Shown piece after piece: positions 15,058-23,961 of a stretch of DNA of 64,000 nucleotides. Both the position numbers and the translations under genes were made by a program. Within the stretch, counting starts at the first letter, position 1. Each line of letters starts with the position of its first letter. Location: positions 1-64,000 of the forward strand of contig NZ_PKUQ01000013.1 in assembly GCF_002866925.1 (NCBI RefSeq), read 5' to 3'. Below the pieces are notes generated by a model. It made no database searches. It worked only from the letters and a program-made list of their open reading frames with translations, and was not told the DNA's origin. Origin of the DNA: Cohaesibacter celericrescens (GTDB lineage Bacteria > Pseudomonadota > Alphaproteobacteria > Rhizobiales > Cohaesibacteraceae).

Positions 15058-15467
15058 AGATCGTTAGTCCTGCCAGCAATTACGACATTGCCTGCTGCAT
15101 CGGTCGTTGCCAGTCAATCGTTTGGCTGTGCCTCAAAGCGCAACGGGATGTCTCGGAAACCTGGGCATTGCGCGATGAAAACGGGGAAGCTGTGATCATG
15201 GCAGGGTTATGGCCAAGGCAGGACGGTGTTGTTGAAGCATGGTTTTTGGCCAGACCGGAAGCACAGCGACACCTCAAGCGGATCGTTCGGGCCATTCGGT
15301 TGACCTTGAAACGCAAGGCCTATGCTGAAATCGAAGTCAGAATAGTCACCAAGGCAGGCGCTCGCATTGCGCGGCTTTGTGGCTTTTCACTGCATGACAC
15401 CTTCGACGGCGCGGAGATTTGGCGACATGGGCGGACTATTCGGAAAAAGCGACAACGGCGCGGTTGA
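15054..15467 (+). CDS. GNAT-like phage protein, related to T7 gp13 (DUF2833)
   Basis: A 137-residue protein that overlaps the terminase stop (ATGA). It has the GNAT-fold pattern: AGLWPRQDGVVEAWFLARPEA, then IRLTLKRKAYAEIEVRI and a final GFSLHDTFDGAEIWRHGR. T7 gp13 and relatives share this fold and are needed for building the internal virion core without being a stable part of it. Assignment by pattern and by its place in a T7-like module. The start at 15054 is chosen because of the translational coupling; the ATG at 15003 lies within terL. Confidence 0.65.
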   Translation: MKIVSPASNYDIACCIGRCQSIVWLCLKAQRDVSETWALRDENGEAVIMAGLWPRQDGVVEAWFLARPEAQRHLKRIVRAIRLTLKRKAYAEIEVRIVTKAGARIARLCGFSLHDTFDGAEIWRHGRTIRKKRQRRG

Positions 15468-15642
15468 GCTGCAAAAGAAAATCGCGCAGGAAAATCAAAA
15501 CAAACAAATTGCCGCTTTGGCTAAGGCGTCGTCAGAGGTGGATCAGGCAAAAGCTCAGGCCAAAGGTGGTGGACGTAAAGCACTCGGCAATCGCTTGCTG
15601 ACATTCATCGGCACGTCTGGCGGTCAGGATACATTGGGATAA
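15427..15642 (+). CDS. Small phage protein before the portal
   Basis: A 71-residue protein (MGGLFGKSDNG start) with a glycine-rich beginning, a helical Gln/Lys/Ala-rich centre likely to coil, and a Gly-rich end. It overlaps the end of the gp13-like gene in another frame and stops four bases before the portal. Small genes of this kind, starting MGGLFG or similar, are common just before podovirus portals; some encode minor virion proteins. Function not established. Confidence 0.55.
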   Translation: MGGLFGKSDNGAVELQKKIAQENQNKQIAALAKASSEVDQAKAQAKGGGRKALGNRLLTFIGTSGGQDTLG

Positions 15643-15645
15643 TCC

Positions 15646-17271
15646 ATGGCCAAGCAAGCAAACAAGGCAACGGCGCAGCCTGAAAAACCACAAATGCCAT
15701 CAGGTGATGGCCCAATCATCAAAAAGATGAAACGGCTCTATGATCAGGCAAACACCGAATATCAAACCTTCCAGCCGCTGCTTGATGAGGCTTTTGACTA
15801 TGCCATCCCTTTTCGAAAAGGATCATCTGATGGTAAGGGACAAAAACGCGTCAATAAAGCGTTTGACCAGACAGCTATCGTTGGAGCATTCCGGTTTGCC
15901 GGTCGCTTGTGGCAAGATTTCGTTTCAGAAGAAATGTTTCGCCTTGCCCCCGGCGATATCCTGGAAAAGAAAGTCAAAGATGAGCTGCGGCCGCATTTGG
16001 AAAGAACCACAGCCGTCATAACCGGAATGGCCAGCAATGGCGAGTTTGACCTTGCGTTTCATGAGATGGCGTTGGATTTGGCAGCCGGTACCGGCGCGAT
16101 GTATATCCCGCAAGGTGACAGCCCCGATCGTGCAGCTCGTTTTGTCTCGGTACCCATCGATGAGTTGCGTTTGCTTGGCGGTCCTTATGGCGATGTCGTT
16201 GCTATTTTCTGGGACCGAAAATGGAAACCATGGCAGGTTGAAGAAGAGTTTGACCTCGATGGTGACAGACTAGGTCCTGAATTAAAGAAACTCATCAAGG
16301 ACAAACCGGATGATGATCTAACGCTGCATGTCGCAACTGTTTTTGACAAAAAATCCAGCCGTTGGATCACCAGAAGCTGGACCGACAAAGACGAAGTGAT
16401 CATTCGGCAAGAGAAATCTTTTACCAATCCTTGGCTGACACCTCGATATTTCCGCGTGCCCGGAGAAACCATGGGACGTGGGCCCATTATGTTGGCCATG
16501 CCATCCATCAAAACACTGAACACAGCACAAAGCCTGACATTGCAGGCGGCCGCCATCGCCTTGATGGGCATATGGACCGCAGTTGATGACGGGGTATTCA
16601 ACCCTGATCACAGCGCCATCGAACCAGGGGCAATTTGGAAGGTGGCACGAAACGGCGGCGTGTTGGGGCCGACAATTTCACGGATGCAGGATCCCAATCT
16701 GGACACCAATAACATCATTCTCAATGATTTGCGGATGGCGGTTCAAGCTACCTTGATGGACCAAAGCCTGCCGCCCGATGGGGCATCGGTTCGATCGGCA
16801 ACCGAAATCCTTGAGCGTGTGAAACGGTTGGCCTCTGACCATACCGGCGCGTTTGGGCGTTTGGTCTATGAAATCATCGTTCCATTGGCGCGTCGTCTCA
16901 TTGAAGTCGCCTCTAATGTCGGTTTGATCGAAAACCAAATCCCGATCGATCAGGTGCTTATCCAAGTCAAGATCTCGTCACCCTTGGCAACTGCTCGCGC
17001 TGCAGAGCGCCTTGAGAAAATCGTGCAATGGATCGAAATGGTCCTTGCCATTTTGCAAGAGGGTGCTCCTACCGTCGCCAAGTTGGAAGAGGCGCTTGAG
17101 CATGTTGGCCGAGAGCTTGGAGTTCCATCGGACTATATCGTGACCGGAGAGGAGCGGGCCGAAATGAAAAAGCAGGCCGCTGAAGCGCAAGCCATTGCGA
17201 TGGCTGCGCAAGCTGGTTTGGGGGCTGAAGCGCCAACAGATCAGGCTGCTGAACAACTAGGAGCGGTGTAA
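15646..17271 (+). CDS. Portal (head-tail connector) protein
   Basis: A 541-residue protein of the T7 gp8-like connector family. Recognisable blocks are KRLYDQANTEYQTFQPLLDE near the start, FAGRLWQDFVSEEMFRL, a central GRGPIMLAMPSIKTLN and SATEILERVKRLASDHTGAFGRL, and an Ala/Gln-rich C-terminus. Twelve copies should form the ring at the capsid vertex through which DNA is packaged and ejected and on which the tail tubular proteins assemble. Length matches T7 gp8 (536). Confidence 0.9.
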   Translation: MAKQANKATAQPEKPQMPSGDGPIIKKMKRLYDQANTEYQTFQPLLDEAFDYAIPFRKGSSDGKGQKRVNKAFDQTAIVGAFRFAGRLWQDFVSEEMFRLAPGDILEKKVKDELRPHLERTTAVITGMASNGEFDLAFHEMALDLAAGTGAMYIPQGDSPDRAARFVSVPIDELRLLGGPYGDVVAIFWDRKWKPWQVEEEFDLDGDRLGPELKKLIKDKPDDDLTLHVATVFDKKSSRWITRSWTDKDEVIIRQEKSFTNPWLTPRYFRVPGETMGRGPIMLAMPSIKTLNTAQSLTLQAAAIALMGIWTAVDDGVFNPDHSAIEPGAIWKVARNGGVLGPTISRMQDPNLDTNNIILNDLRMAVQATLMDQSLPPDGASVRSATEILERVKRLASDHTGAFGRLVYEIIVPLARRLIEVASNVGLIENQIPIDQVLIQVKISSPLATARAAERLEKIVQWIEMVLAILQEGAPTVAKLEEALEHVGRELGVPSDYIVTGEERAEMKKQAAEAQAIAMAAQAGLGAEAPTDQAAEQLGAV

Positions 17272-17666
17272 TGGCCGATGCAGGATTACAAATTCAGGAC
17301 ATGATCAGCAATTTGAGTGGCGACAATAGCTGGGAAGCCTTGGAAGGCCTCATGGGGACATTCGGCCACCCTGAACGCAAGAAACTGGCACAAGAAGATC
17401 AGGCACAGCGTGATGCTTCTATCGCCAGCTATCGGCGGGATCTTTTGATCATCTTCTCGACAACTGAAGGCCGGAGTGTCTTGGCCCAACTGGTTGCCGG
17501 TACCCTCGGGCGTCCGCCGGTGAACTTTGGAGCCCTTGGCCTGTCTGCTGATCAGGTGGGCGTTCTGGCCGCCTATCGCGACGGTCAAAACACTGTCATT
17601 CACGCCCTTATAACAGATCTGTCAAAAGCCGGATTTAACCCGTCCGAAAAAGGAGACGCAGCATGA
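17271..17666 (+). CDS. Hypothetical protein between portal and scaffold
   Basis: A 131-residue protein coupled on both sides (TAATG with the portal, ATGA with the scaffold). Mostly helical, with a central FSTTEGRSVLAQLVAGTLGRPPVNF block that looks globular. Probably a minor head or assembly protein from its place; no family recognised. Confidence 0.6.
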   Translation: MADAGLQIQDMISNLSGDNSWEALEGLMGTFGHPERKKLAQEDQAQRDASIASYRRDLLIIFSTTEGRSVLAQLVAGTLGRPPVNFGALGLSADQVGVLAAYRDGQNTVIHALITDLSKAGFNPSEKGDAA

Positions 17667-18466
17667 AATACGCAATGAATAAATATTGGCCTTTGATCCT
17701 GTTTGCCGCCGAAGACGGCAACGGTACTGGTGGAGAAGAGGACAATGCCGGTGAGGGTGGTGAAGGCGCGGACGATGAAGGTGGTGGTGAGCTATACCGC
17801 CCTGATGGACTTGATCAAAATTTCCATGGTGAAAATGATCGTGAAACCATCGATAAGCTTATGGCCGGCATCAATGACGCCAAAACGGTTCTGCCCGAAG
17901 ACATCACAGGATATGAGTTTAAGCCAACTGATGAACTGAAGGGATATTTTGGTGAAAAGGACGATCCTGTTTTGACCGCAGCCAAATCGGCGGCACTCAA
18001 GCATGGCATTGCCCCGGATGTGTTCCAGAATTTCATCAACGACACCTTTGGCGATCCGGTAGCGCAAGGCCTATTGGCTCCTCCCTATGATCCAAAACAC
18101 GAAATGGATAGTCTGGCCACCATGTTGGGAGGTGATGCCAAAGTGGCGGAAAAAGCCATCAACGATGCGGAAGCCGTGGCTGCCAATATCGCGCAAAGCC
18201 TGAAGCTTCCTGAAGGGGCAGGCAAGTTCTTTGAAGGCATGGCCGAAACTGCATCGGGTGTCATGATCATTCGTGCTGTGCAAGGGATGGCGGCTGAAAA
18301 AGGCATTCCATTGGGTGGCAAGGATGCAGCGACTGCAGCGCATTTCTCAAAAGAACAGCTGGAAAATCTGGGTGCAGATCCGCGAATTAACCCGAGTTCA
18401 GGCAAATATGATGCGGAACTGCGCAAGAAATATGACGCGAGCTTTCAGGCGCTGTATCCGGGGTAA
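17663..18466 (+). CDS. Capsid scaffolding protein
   Basis: A 267-residue, strongly acidic protein (GEEDNAGEGGEGADDEGGGE in the first 50 residues) with a helical Ala/Lys-rich middle and a basic C-terminus (RKKYDASFQALYPG) that would contact the capsid protein, the usual design of T7 gp9-like scaffolds. It should guide procapsid assembly and leave before maturation. It is normally followed immediately by the major capsid gene; here 3.5 kb of extra DNA separates them. Confidence 0.75.
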   Translation: MKYAMNKYWPLILFAAEDGNGTGGEEDNAGEGGEGADDEGGGELYRPDGLDQNFHGENDRETIDKLMAGINDAKTVLPEDITGYEFKPTDELKGYFGEKDDPVLTAAKSAALKHGIAPDVFQNFINDTFGDPVAQGLLAPPYDPKHEMDSLATMLGGDAKVAEKAINDAEAVAANIAQSLKLPEGAGKFFEGMAETASGVMIIRAVQGMAAEKGIPLGGKDAATAAHFSKEQLENLGADPRINPSSGKYDAELRKKYDASFQALYPG

Positions 18467-18612
18467 CCTGTAAAAATTCATGAGGAACCACTTCAGCGGG
18501 GAAAGATCTCCACTCTCACAAAAACGATGCCATTCGAATAGTGGAGACAACAGCGCAATGCACCAAATAATACTATTATTCTCTTAACCTTGCCGACAAT
18601 TAGAAGTAGAGT

Positions 18613-18628
18613 TGAGTCGACTCATAAT
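18613..18628 (+). promoter_or_regulatory. Palindrome and -10-like box before the defence-like gene
   Basis: TGAGTCGACTCA (18613-18624) is a perfect 12-bp palindrome, running into CATAAT (18623-18628), a good -10 match; no convincing -35 is present. The start codon at 18655 follows GGAG. This suggests the insert has its own regulated promoter, independent of late transcription. The rest of 18467-18654 holds no gene. Confidence 0.4.
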
Positions 18629-18654
18629 GGTTCGGTAGTGCTCGGAGAATTAAA

Positions 18655-21006
18655 TTGAGCAATCAGAGATCTGCATTCGTAGCTTACTCCACTAGAGATG
18701 AAACTGTAGGCGATAAAATTCTTAGCGGTGTACGGAAGGCAAATGCCGTCGGTGCTAACTCAGTTAGATTTGAGCCTTGGGAGTTTAACGATATTCCCGG
18801 TGAAACTGTGATCTCACCGATCTTAAGTAAAATCGACGACTCGCCATTTGTTGTCGCAGATGTAACTTACCTTAACCTAAACGTCGTTTACGAAATTGGT
18901 TTCGCAATTGGTCGAAATAAAAAAGTTTTCTTACTTAAAGATACGTCAGTTGCTGGGGACAGTAAATTAGCGAAGCGTACGGGTATTTTTGACACCTTGG
19001 GCTACTTTAGCTATTCCACTGATGATGACATTCGAAACAGGCTAACTGGCTATATTGATGAAACAGCACTTCCATTCACGAAAGAGTTGGATCGGCAAGC
19101 CCCAGTTTACCTGATGGAACCTCCAGAACGGTCAGATGCCGCAACGAAGATGGTATCACGAATTAAAAAGGCCCGATTCAGATATAGATCTTTCATTTCT
19201 TCAGAAGACATTCGGCTCTCTGCAACCGACGCCATTCGACAGGTCGGAAGGTCTAGCGGTGTTTGTTTGATGATAGAATCAGCAGGCGATAGCAAAGAAG
19301 AACACAATGTTAGAACGCTGTTTGTTGCTGGTCTCGCTCACGGAATGCTCAAACCTACACTGATATTCTCTCCAAGCGGTTTCGATGCACCTTTGGACAT
19401 CAGAGACGAAATAACAGTCTACAATAGCCCCCAAGATATTTCCGAACATGTAGCTATATTCTGCCCGCAAATAAATGATGTACTACAAGGTGAAGCAGGA
19501 ACAAATGAAACTGCAAAAGGTTTTCTAGACAGCATATGGGTTGGAGATCCCACTGCTGAAAATGAAATGACTACGTTGGCTGACTATTATCTTCAAACAG
19601 ATCAGTTTCTGCGCGCGTCTAGTGGTGATGTCAATTTAGTAGTCGGCCGAAAGGGCTCGGGAAAAACCGCACTTTTTATTAGTTTGAGAGACATAACAAG
19701 GGCTGACAAACGAAACATTGTGGTGGATTTGAAGCCAGAAAGCTACCAGCTTGCAAAATTGAAGGATGAGATTTTATCTCTCCTTGCTGCGGGATCACGC
19801 CAGCATTTACTCACGGCATTTTGGGAGTACTTGATACTACTGGAAGTTGCGTACAAGCTTCTCGAAAAAGACAAAAAAACTCACCGTTTTAACCACGACT
19901 TATACGATATCTATCAGGAACTTGAACGTACTTACCGTGGCGATGACTCTTTGTCTGAAGGAGATTTCTCAGAGCGCCTATTGGCCCTTTCCCGACGGTT
20001 AAGTGATCAGTTCAAAATTAAGTTTGGCAATACGGACAACCATGGAATTACAATCCAGCAAATCACAGAAATCTTATACAGTCATGATCTAAAGAATCTA
20101 AAAACCCAACTTTCTAAATATCTAGAGCACAAGGGTCGCGTACTCGTTCTATTCGATAATCTCGACAAAAGTTGGTCAACAGACGGCGTCGATACTATAG
20201 ATTCTATCACCCTCCGCTGCCTTATTGATGCAGGCCGAAAAATCGAACGTGATATGCAAAAAGCTGGGCACGAGTTTCGTTGTATCTTGTTTTTGAGGAA
20301 CGATGTTTACAGATTTTTGATGGAAAATTCATCCGACTATGGGAAAGAAATGCGCGCGACACTTGATTGGAGCGATCCGGACTTGCTTCGCGAGATGCTT
20401 AGACTGCGACTATCTTCAAGTTTGCCCGTAGAATATGCAAAATTGCCATTCGATGAGCTTTGGAAAATGATTAGCGTATCGCATGTTTTTGGCGAAGAGA
20501 GTTCAGATTTCATCATTTCAAGATCCTTAATGAGACCAAGAAACGTACTCAAGCTGTTCAATCACATTCGTGGATTTGCTGTTAATTTTCGACGAGAGAA
20601 AATTATAATCGATGACTATCACAAAGGGTTAGTTTCTTACTCGCAAGATTTAATTGTCGAACTTGATAGAGAAATTAGCGATGTATACCCCGCTGCCAAG
20701 GACCTTCTCTATTATTTCATTGATACACCACCAGAGCTAAGTAGAGACGATTTGTTAAAGATTTTCAATGAGGCCGGCATTGAACCTGCTGAACATGAAA
20801 AAATTAGAAATTTTTTGATTTACCACGGTGTTCTTGGCCTGCAAAATGGCGTCGATGAGCAGTATATTTTTGATGTTGGTTACGATCCAAAACCACTGCA
20901 AATACGCGCTCAGAGGGCTGGAGAGGCAGCGCGCTTCACAATTAACCCAGCATTTGCGCCCGCGCTCGAGATTAGAGGTTCGGTTATGGACATCCATAAA
21001 ATTTAA
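18655..21006 (+). CDS. TIR/deoxyribosyltransferase-like plus P-loop ATPase protein, candidate anti-phage defence
   Basis: A 783-residue protein starting at a TTG with GGAG eight bases upstream. Residues 1-140 resemble a TIR/nucleoside-deoxyribosyltransferase-like domain: FVAYSTRDE, FEPWEFNDIPGE, FVVADVTYLNLNVVYEIGFA with E80 in the catalytic-type position, then KVFLLKD. Residues about 150-275 look like a second, diverged copy (FISSEDIRL, VCLMIES, FVAGLAHGM, TLIFSPSG). A P-loop ATPase follows: Walker A G331-RKGSGKT, Walker B LVLFDNLD (D501, D504), and an arginine-rich helical C-terminus. I recall similar proteins annotated as Sll1717-family P-loop ATPases. The gene is AT-rich compared with the structural genes around it. 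Known relatives suggest an NAD- or nucleotide-targeting effector joined to a sensor ATPase; that role is inferred here. Confidence 0.65.
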   Translation: MSNQRSAFVAYSTRDETVGDKILSGVRKANAVGANSVRFEPWEFNDIPGETVISPILSKIDDSPFVVADVTYLNLNVVYEIGFAIGRNKKVFLLKDTSVAGDSKLAKRTGIFDTLGYFSYSTDDDIRNRLTGYIDETALPFTKELDRQAPVYLMEPPERSDAATKMVSRIKKARFRYRSFISSEDIRLSATDAIRQVGRSSGVCLMIESAGDSKEEHNVRTLFVAGLAHGMLKPTLIFSPSGFDAPLDIRDEITVYNSPQDISEHVAIFCPQINDVLQGEAGTNETAKGFLDSIWVGDPTAENEMTTLADYYLQTDQFLRASSGDVNLVVGRKGSGKTALFISLRDITRADKRNIVVDLKPESYQLAKLKDEILSLLAAGSRQHLLTAFWEYLILLEVAYKLLEKDKKTHRFNHDLYDIYQELERTYRGDDSLSEGDFSERLLALSRRLSDQFKIKFGNTDNHGITIQQITEILYSHDLKNLKTQLSKYLEHKGRVLVLFDNLDKSWSTDGVDTIDSITLRCLIDAGRKIERDMQKAGHEFRCILFLRNDVYRFLMENSSDYGKEMRATLDWSDPDLLREMLRLRLSSSLPVEYAKLPFDELWKMISVSHVFGEESSDFIISRSLMRPRNVLKLFNHIRGFAVNFRREKIIIDDYHKGLVSYSQDLIVELDREISDVYPAAKDLLYYFIDTPPELSRDDLLKIFNEAGIEPAEHEKIRNFLIYHGVLGLQNGVDEQYIFDVGYDPKPLQIRAQRAGEAARFTINPAFAPALEIRGSVMDIHKI

Positions 21007-21138
21007 CAATTTTGCTCTAACTATTCTTCAATTATGCCCAACTAGTTTCTAGTGGGCGATCAGACACAGCTCCAAAACCACAAAAAGCCAAATTCAAATC
21101 GTGTATTTCGTGTTGAATTCTGATTTGAAAGTCAACAA

Positions 21139-21732
21139 ATGAAAACCGCAGAATTAAACAGCTCAATAATCAACCGGAAAAAATTGCCACCAAAATTCCC
21201 TACTCATATGCACGCACCAAAATTCTGGGAACAACTTGGCCGAACGATCGCTACCTATGGATTTCTTGAGGAAGTATTGGGCAAGGCAATCTTCGCTTTC
21301 TCTGCAACAACGAATTACCGCTCAATTGAGATCGATGCGGTCTATCAAGCTTGGCTACCACAGCTTGAGCGGGCTTTAACAGACCCACTGTCGAACTTGG
21401 CTGAAGCCTACGGTAAGGCCGCACGCCAGAATCCAGAAACAACGACAAAAAACGTGGATGAATTGGTTGCACATATCAAGAAAGCGGCCGTAATCCGCAA
21501 TGTTCTTTGCCACGGCTCGTGGCGGATGCCCGACGCCGACGGTGCATCTGTGCCACTATACGTCAATCGGCACAAACAAGTATTTGATGATGCAATAGAC
21601 TTAGCATATTTAGAGAAAGTTCAAACACATGTCGCCGAGCTGGCTTGTAACGTCAGAGATACAGTAACCCACATGGGATGGCAGTTTCCCGGTGGTGGAG
21701 GACCGGGAAAACCAATCATCGAGTGGAGGTAG
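21139..21732 (+). CDS. HEPN-motif protein, partner of the ATPase gene
   Basis: A 197-residue, mainly helical protein. R120-NVLC-H125 (IRNVLCHGSW) matches the R-x4-H motif of HEPN RNases, including the polar residue after R; helices before it (TIATYGFLEEVLGKAIFAF) and after it (LEKVQTHVAELACNVRDTV) fit the HEPN bundle. HEPN proteins often act as RNA-cutting effectors in toxin-antitoxin, abortive infection and CRISPR systems. It lies 132 bases after the ATPase gene, in the same orientation, and is followed by a terminator. A weak hairpin (21036-21057) lies between them, so expression may be uneven. The start could also be the ATG at 21208. Confidence 0.6.
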   Translation: MKTAELNSSIINRKKLPPKFPTHMHAPKFWEQLGRTIATYGFLEEVLGKAIFAFSATTNYRSIEIDAVYQAWLPQLERALTDPLSNLAEAYGKAARQNPETTTKNVDELVAHIKKAAVIRNVLCHGSWRMPDADGASVPLYVNRHKQVFDDAIDLAYLEKVQTHVAELACNVRDTVTHMGWQFPGGGGPGKPIIEWR

Positions 21733-21741
21733 GTATTTGCT

Positions 21742-21765
21742 CAGCCCTATGTCAGGGCTGTCTTT
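21742..21765 (+). terminator. Terminator after the HEPN gene
   Basis: CAGCCC (21742-21747) pairs with GGGCTG (21755-21760) around a 7-base loop, followed by TCTTT. It lies ten bases after the HEPN stop and would end the inserted unit before the capsid gene. Confidence 0.6.
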
Positions 21766-21770
21766 AAATC

Positions 21771-22005
21771 TTGTAAACTGAGTATGGGGCGGCTTTGGAG
21801 AAATTGCAGCGCTATATCGGAATTGCTTTGAGTGGAAGAAATAGACCGAAGTTCGAGTCTAAACTCTAGGAGCCATAAAAACCACGGTTGACCGCCCGCC
21901 CAGACGGTTAGCGTTGAGTTCAAGCCAGAGCTCAATGCGCCGCCCTTATTCGCAGCCGGTCTTCGAGCCTCTGGCGTGACACTCACGCTATAGAAGGCTG
22001 AAGAC
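21771..22005 (+). other. Long non-coding leader before the capsid gene
   Basis: No supported gene on the plus strand; the minus-strand open frame covering it runs into the capsid gene and looks like a shadow. Two hairpins can be drawn: GCGTTGAG with CTCAATGC around 21911-21938, and GCGTGA-CAC-TCACGC at 21974-21988 just before the capsid ribosome site. The second could stabilise the capsid message. The stretch may also hold a promoter that restores late transcription after the insert's terminator. Confidence 0.4.
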
Positions 22006-22911
22006 ATGAGTAATGATGCACCGACCTGGTTTGTTGAGCAATATAACAACGGGGTGATCCAGAAATTCCAGTCTGGCGGCTTCCTGATGCAGAGCACTGT
22101 TTCTGCTGCTGCCAGCATTGTTGGCACAAAAGCCCATTTCAATATTATGGGCAAAGGCAAGGCGCATAAGAAAAAACGGGGTCAGGCTGCGATTCCGATG
22201 AATGCGAAAAAGGGCCGCGAAGAAGCCAACCTCGAAACTTGGGAAGCCTTTGATGAGGTTTACACCTTTGACCTTTCCCGTATGACTGCCAACGAGAAAG
22301 AAGCAATCTCGGGAGCAGGGGCCAAGGCCCTTGGCCGCGCGGTCGATGAAGAGCTGTTCGGCTTGTTTAATAGCAAAATGAGCTCCAGTGCTCCAACCGG
22401 AGCAGGCGCTGCACCCAATCTGGATGCTAATGGATTGCCCGGAATGGTCGGCGGCTCGGCCGTTGACTTTGACCTCAAGCATTTGCTTTTGATGAGCAAC
22501 GCGCTTCAGGCGGCTGATGTGCCATGGGATGGCAATATCTTCTGTCCATTGCCTTCCGGCATCTGGAACCAAGCCATGGCCTACAAGCAGTTCAACTCCG
22601 CCGACTGGACCGGAGATGATCTGTCTTTCCGCAAAACCACCGTCTCTAAATTCTGGAATGGGGTGCATTTCTTCCTCGCGCCCAATGAGTATTTCATTCA
22701 GAACGAGGCGGGTCATTATGACCTGCAGATGTATCACAACTCATCTGCTGGTTGGGCCAACAACACCAAACTCAAATCCATTTGGGATTGGGACAACCGC
22801 CTTGGCTGCTGGACCGTGCGCATGGAAACCGAAGGAGCGGCTGCCGGTCTATTGGCCGAAGGCATGGTGCGTGGTCGCTTCAAGATCCCGACAGACATCA
22901 CCCTGAACTGA
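22006..22911 (+). CDS. Major capsid protein
   Basis: A 301-residue protein (MSNDAPTWFVEQYNNGVIQ start) of the capsid type found in alphaproteobacterial podovirus-like prophages, presumably HK97 fold. Typical pieces are GFLMQSTVSAAASIVGTKAHF near the start, a K-rich loop (GKAHKKKRGQAA), a Gly/Ala-rich insertion near residue 125, and a C-terminal RMETEGAAAGLLAEGMVRGRF. Position after scaffold and before tail tubular genes confirms the role. The ribosome site is AAGGCTGAAGAC. It is separated from the scaffold by the defence-like insert. Confidence 0.85.
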   Translation: MSNDAPTWFVEQYNNGVIQKFQSGGFLMQSTVSAAASIVGTKAHFNIMGKGKAHKKKRGQAAIPMNAKKGREEANLETWEAFDEVYTFDLSRMTANEKEAISGAGAKALGRAVDEELFGLFNSKMSSSAPTGAGAAPNLDANGLPGMVGGSAVDFDLKHLLLMSNALQAADVPWDGNIFCPLPSGIWNQAMAYKQFNSADWTGDDLSFRKTTVSKFWNGVHFFLAPNEYFIQNEAGHYDLQMYHNSSAGWANNTKLKSIWDWDNRLGCWTVRMETEGAAAGLLAEGMVRGRFKIPTDITLN

Positions 22912-22956
22912 TCTCCACCTTCACCCAATAATTCTTAGGATTGAGAAAGGGAAAAT

Positions 22957-23235
22957 ATGTCTTTCAATCTTGATGGCTTTAAGCGTCTTGCCTCTGTTGG
23001 TGCAATCGGCACCGGATCGGGCTCTGTGAAAGCGCTATGCACCTACCACACCAATGACGATGCAGCCGCAGTGGAGACTGCTGGCTATTTCGACAGTCTC
23101 GCTCCGGATGATGTGCGTGCTGGCGACTTCATCATGGCGGGTTTGGATATTGATGGTGCTCCGGCGCTCAAAAACTACATCGTCACGGCTGTGACTGCCA
23201 GCGTGGTTACGATCGCGGCGCAAACTACCGCATAA
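22957..23235 (+). CDS. Small structural protein after the capsid
   Basis: A 92-residue protein, beta-rich (VKALCTYHTNDD, DFIMAGLDIDGAPALKNYIV, ASVVTIAAQTT) and preceded by a GAAAGGGAA ribosome site. Small beta proteins after the capsid gene often decorate the head. No family assigned. Confidence 0.6.
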   Translation: MSFNLDGFKRLASVGAIGTGSGSVKALCTYHTNDDAAAVETAGYFDSLAPDDVRAGDFIMAGLDIDGAPALKNYIVTAVTASVVTIAAQTTA

Positions 23236-23333
23236 CCCAAATAGGTGATGCGGGGCTTCAAAACCTCACTTGGTTGCAGGCGGTCCGGTGTCAGATACGC
23301 CGGGCCGCCTTTCGTTTGATAGATAGGTGGCGC

Positions 23334-23951
23334 ATGATTGATGAACTAGAAATTGTTCGGGCAGCTTGTAACCGCATTGGTGCGGATGCGCCTGAAGATC
23401 TGACCTCGGAACTGTATAGCGGTGTAACGGCACTTCGGGCCTATACCTTGGAAGCCCGCGCTGCTTTGGCTTTGCATCCTTGGTCTTTTGCGCAAGAACT
23501 GCATCAACTTTCCCGACTAACCGAGCACCCCATTGCCGGCTATCAATGCATTCATCAATTGCCAGTGAAAGACGTCATCATCGGGGCTGATCGGGTGATC
23601 AATGATCCGTCGATCGAAGATGATCATTTCACCGCTTATAAGAAATTCGGCACAAAGATCTATTCAAATGTTGAAGAGCTTTTTGCGGTGATGCGTGTGC
23701 AGGTGGGGCCCCATTTGTGGAACCCGCTTTTTGCCAAAGCCGTTTCGACTGGGTTGGCTGGATTTTTGGCCGAAGCACTGGCCAGTGATAGCAAAACCGC
23801 AGACCGCTTGATCCATGAAGCTTATGGGGATGCACGCGAAGAGCGCCGGGGTGGCCTAATGCGGGCAGCTATCAATGCGGATGGCTACACAACGCCAAAC
23901 CGGAAAATGCGCATGGGTGAAAATCTGCTGACAGCAGCGTATTTGAGCTAA
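23334..23951 (+). CDS. Tail tubular protein A-like
   Basis: A 205-residue protein (MIDELEIVRAACNRIG) with the pattern of T7 gp11-like proteins: helical start, LHPWSFAQELHQLSRL, IHQLPVKDVIIGADRV and the YKKFGTKIYSN strand region. It forms the gatekeeper ring below the portal. The start at 23334 has AGGTGG just upstream; the ATG at 23274 gives an Arg-rich extension unlike the family. Confidence 0.8.
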   Translation: MIDELEIVRAACNRIGADAPEDLTSELYSGVTALRAYTLEARAALALHPWSFAQELHQLSRLTEHPIAGYQCIHQLPVKDVIIGADRVINDPSIEDDHFTAYKKFGTKIYSNVEELFAVMRVQVGPHLWNPLFAKAVSTGLAGFLAEALASDSKTADRLIHEAYGDAREERRGGLMRAAINADGYTTPNRKMRMGENLLTAAYLS

Positions 23952-23961
23952 GGGGGCGGCA

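Noticed and set aside
21747..22160. Leftward 137-codon frame across the capsid leader
   Set aside because: It runs into the capsid gene and shows no family signal or ribosome site.
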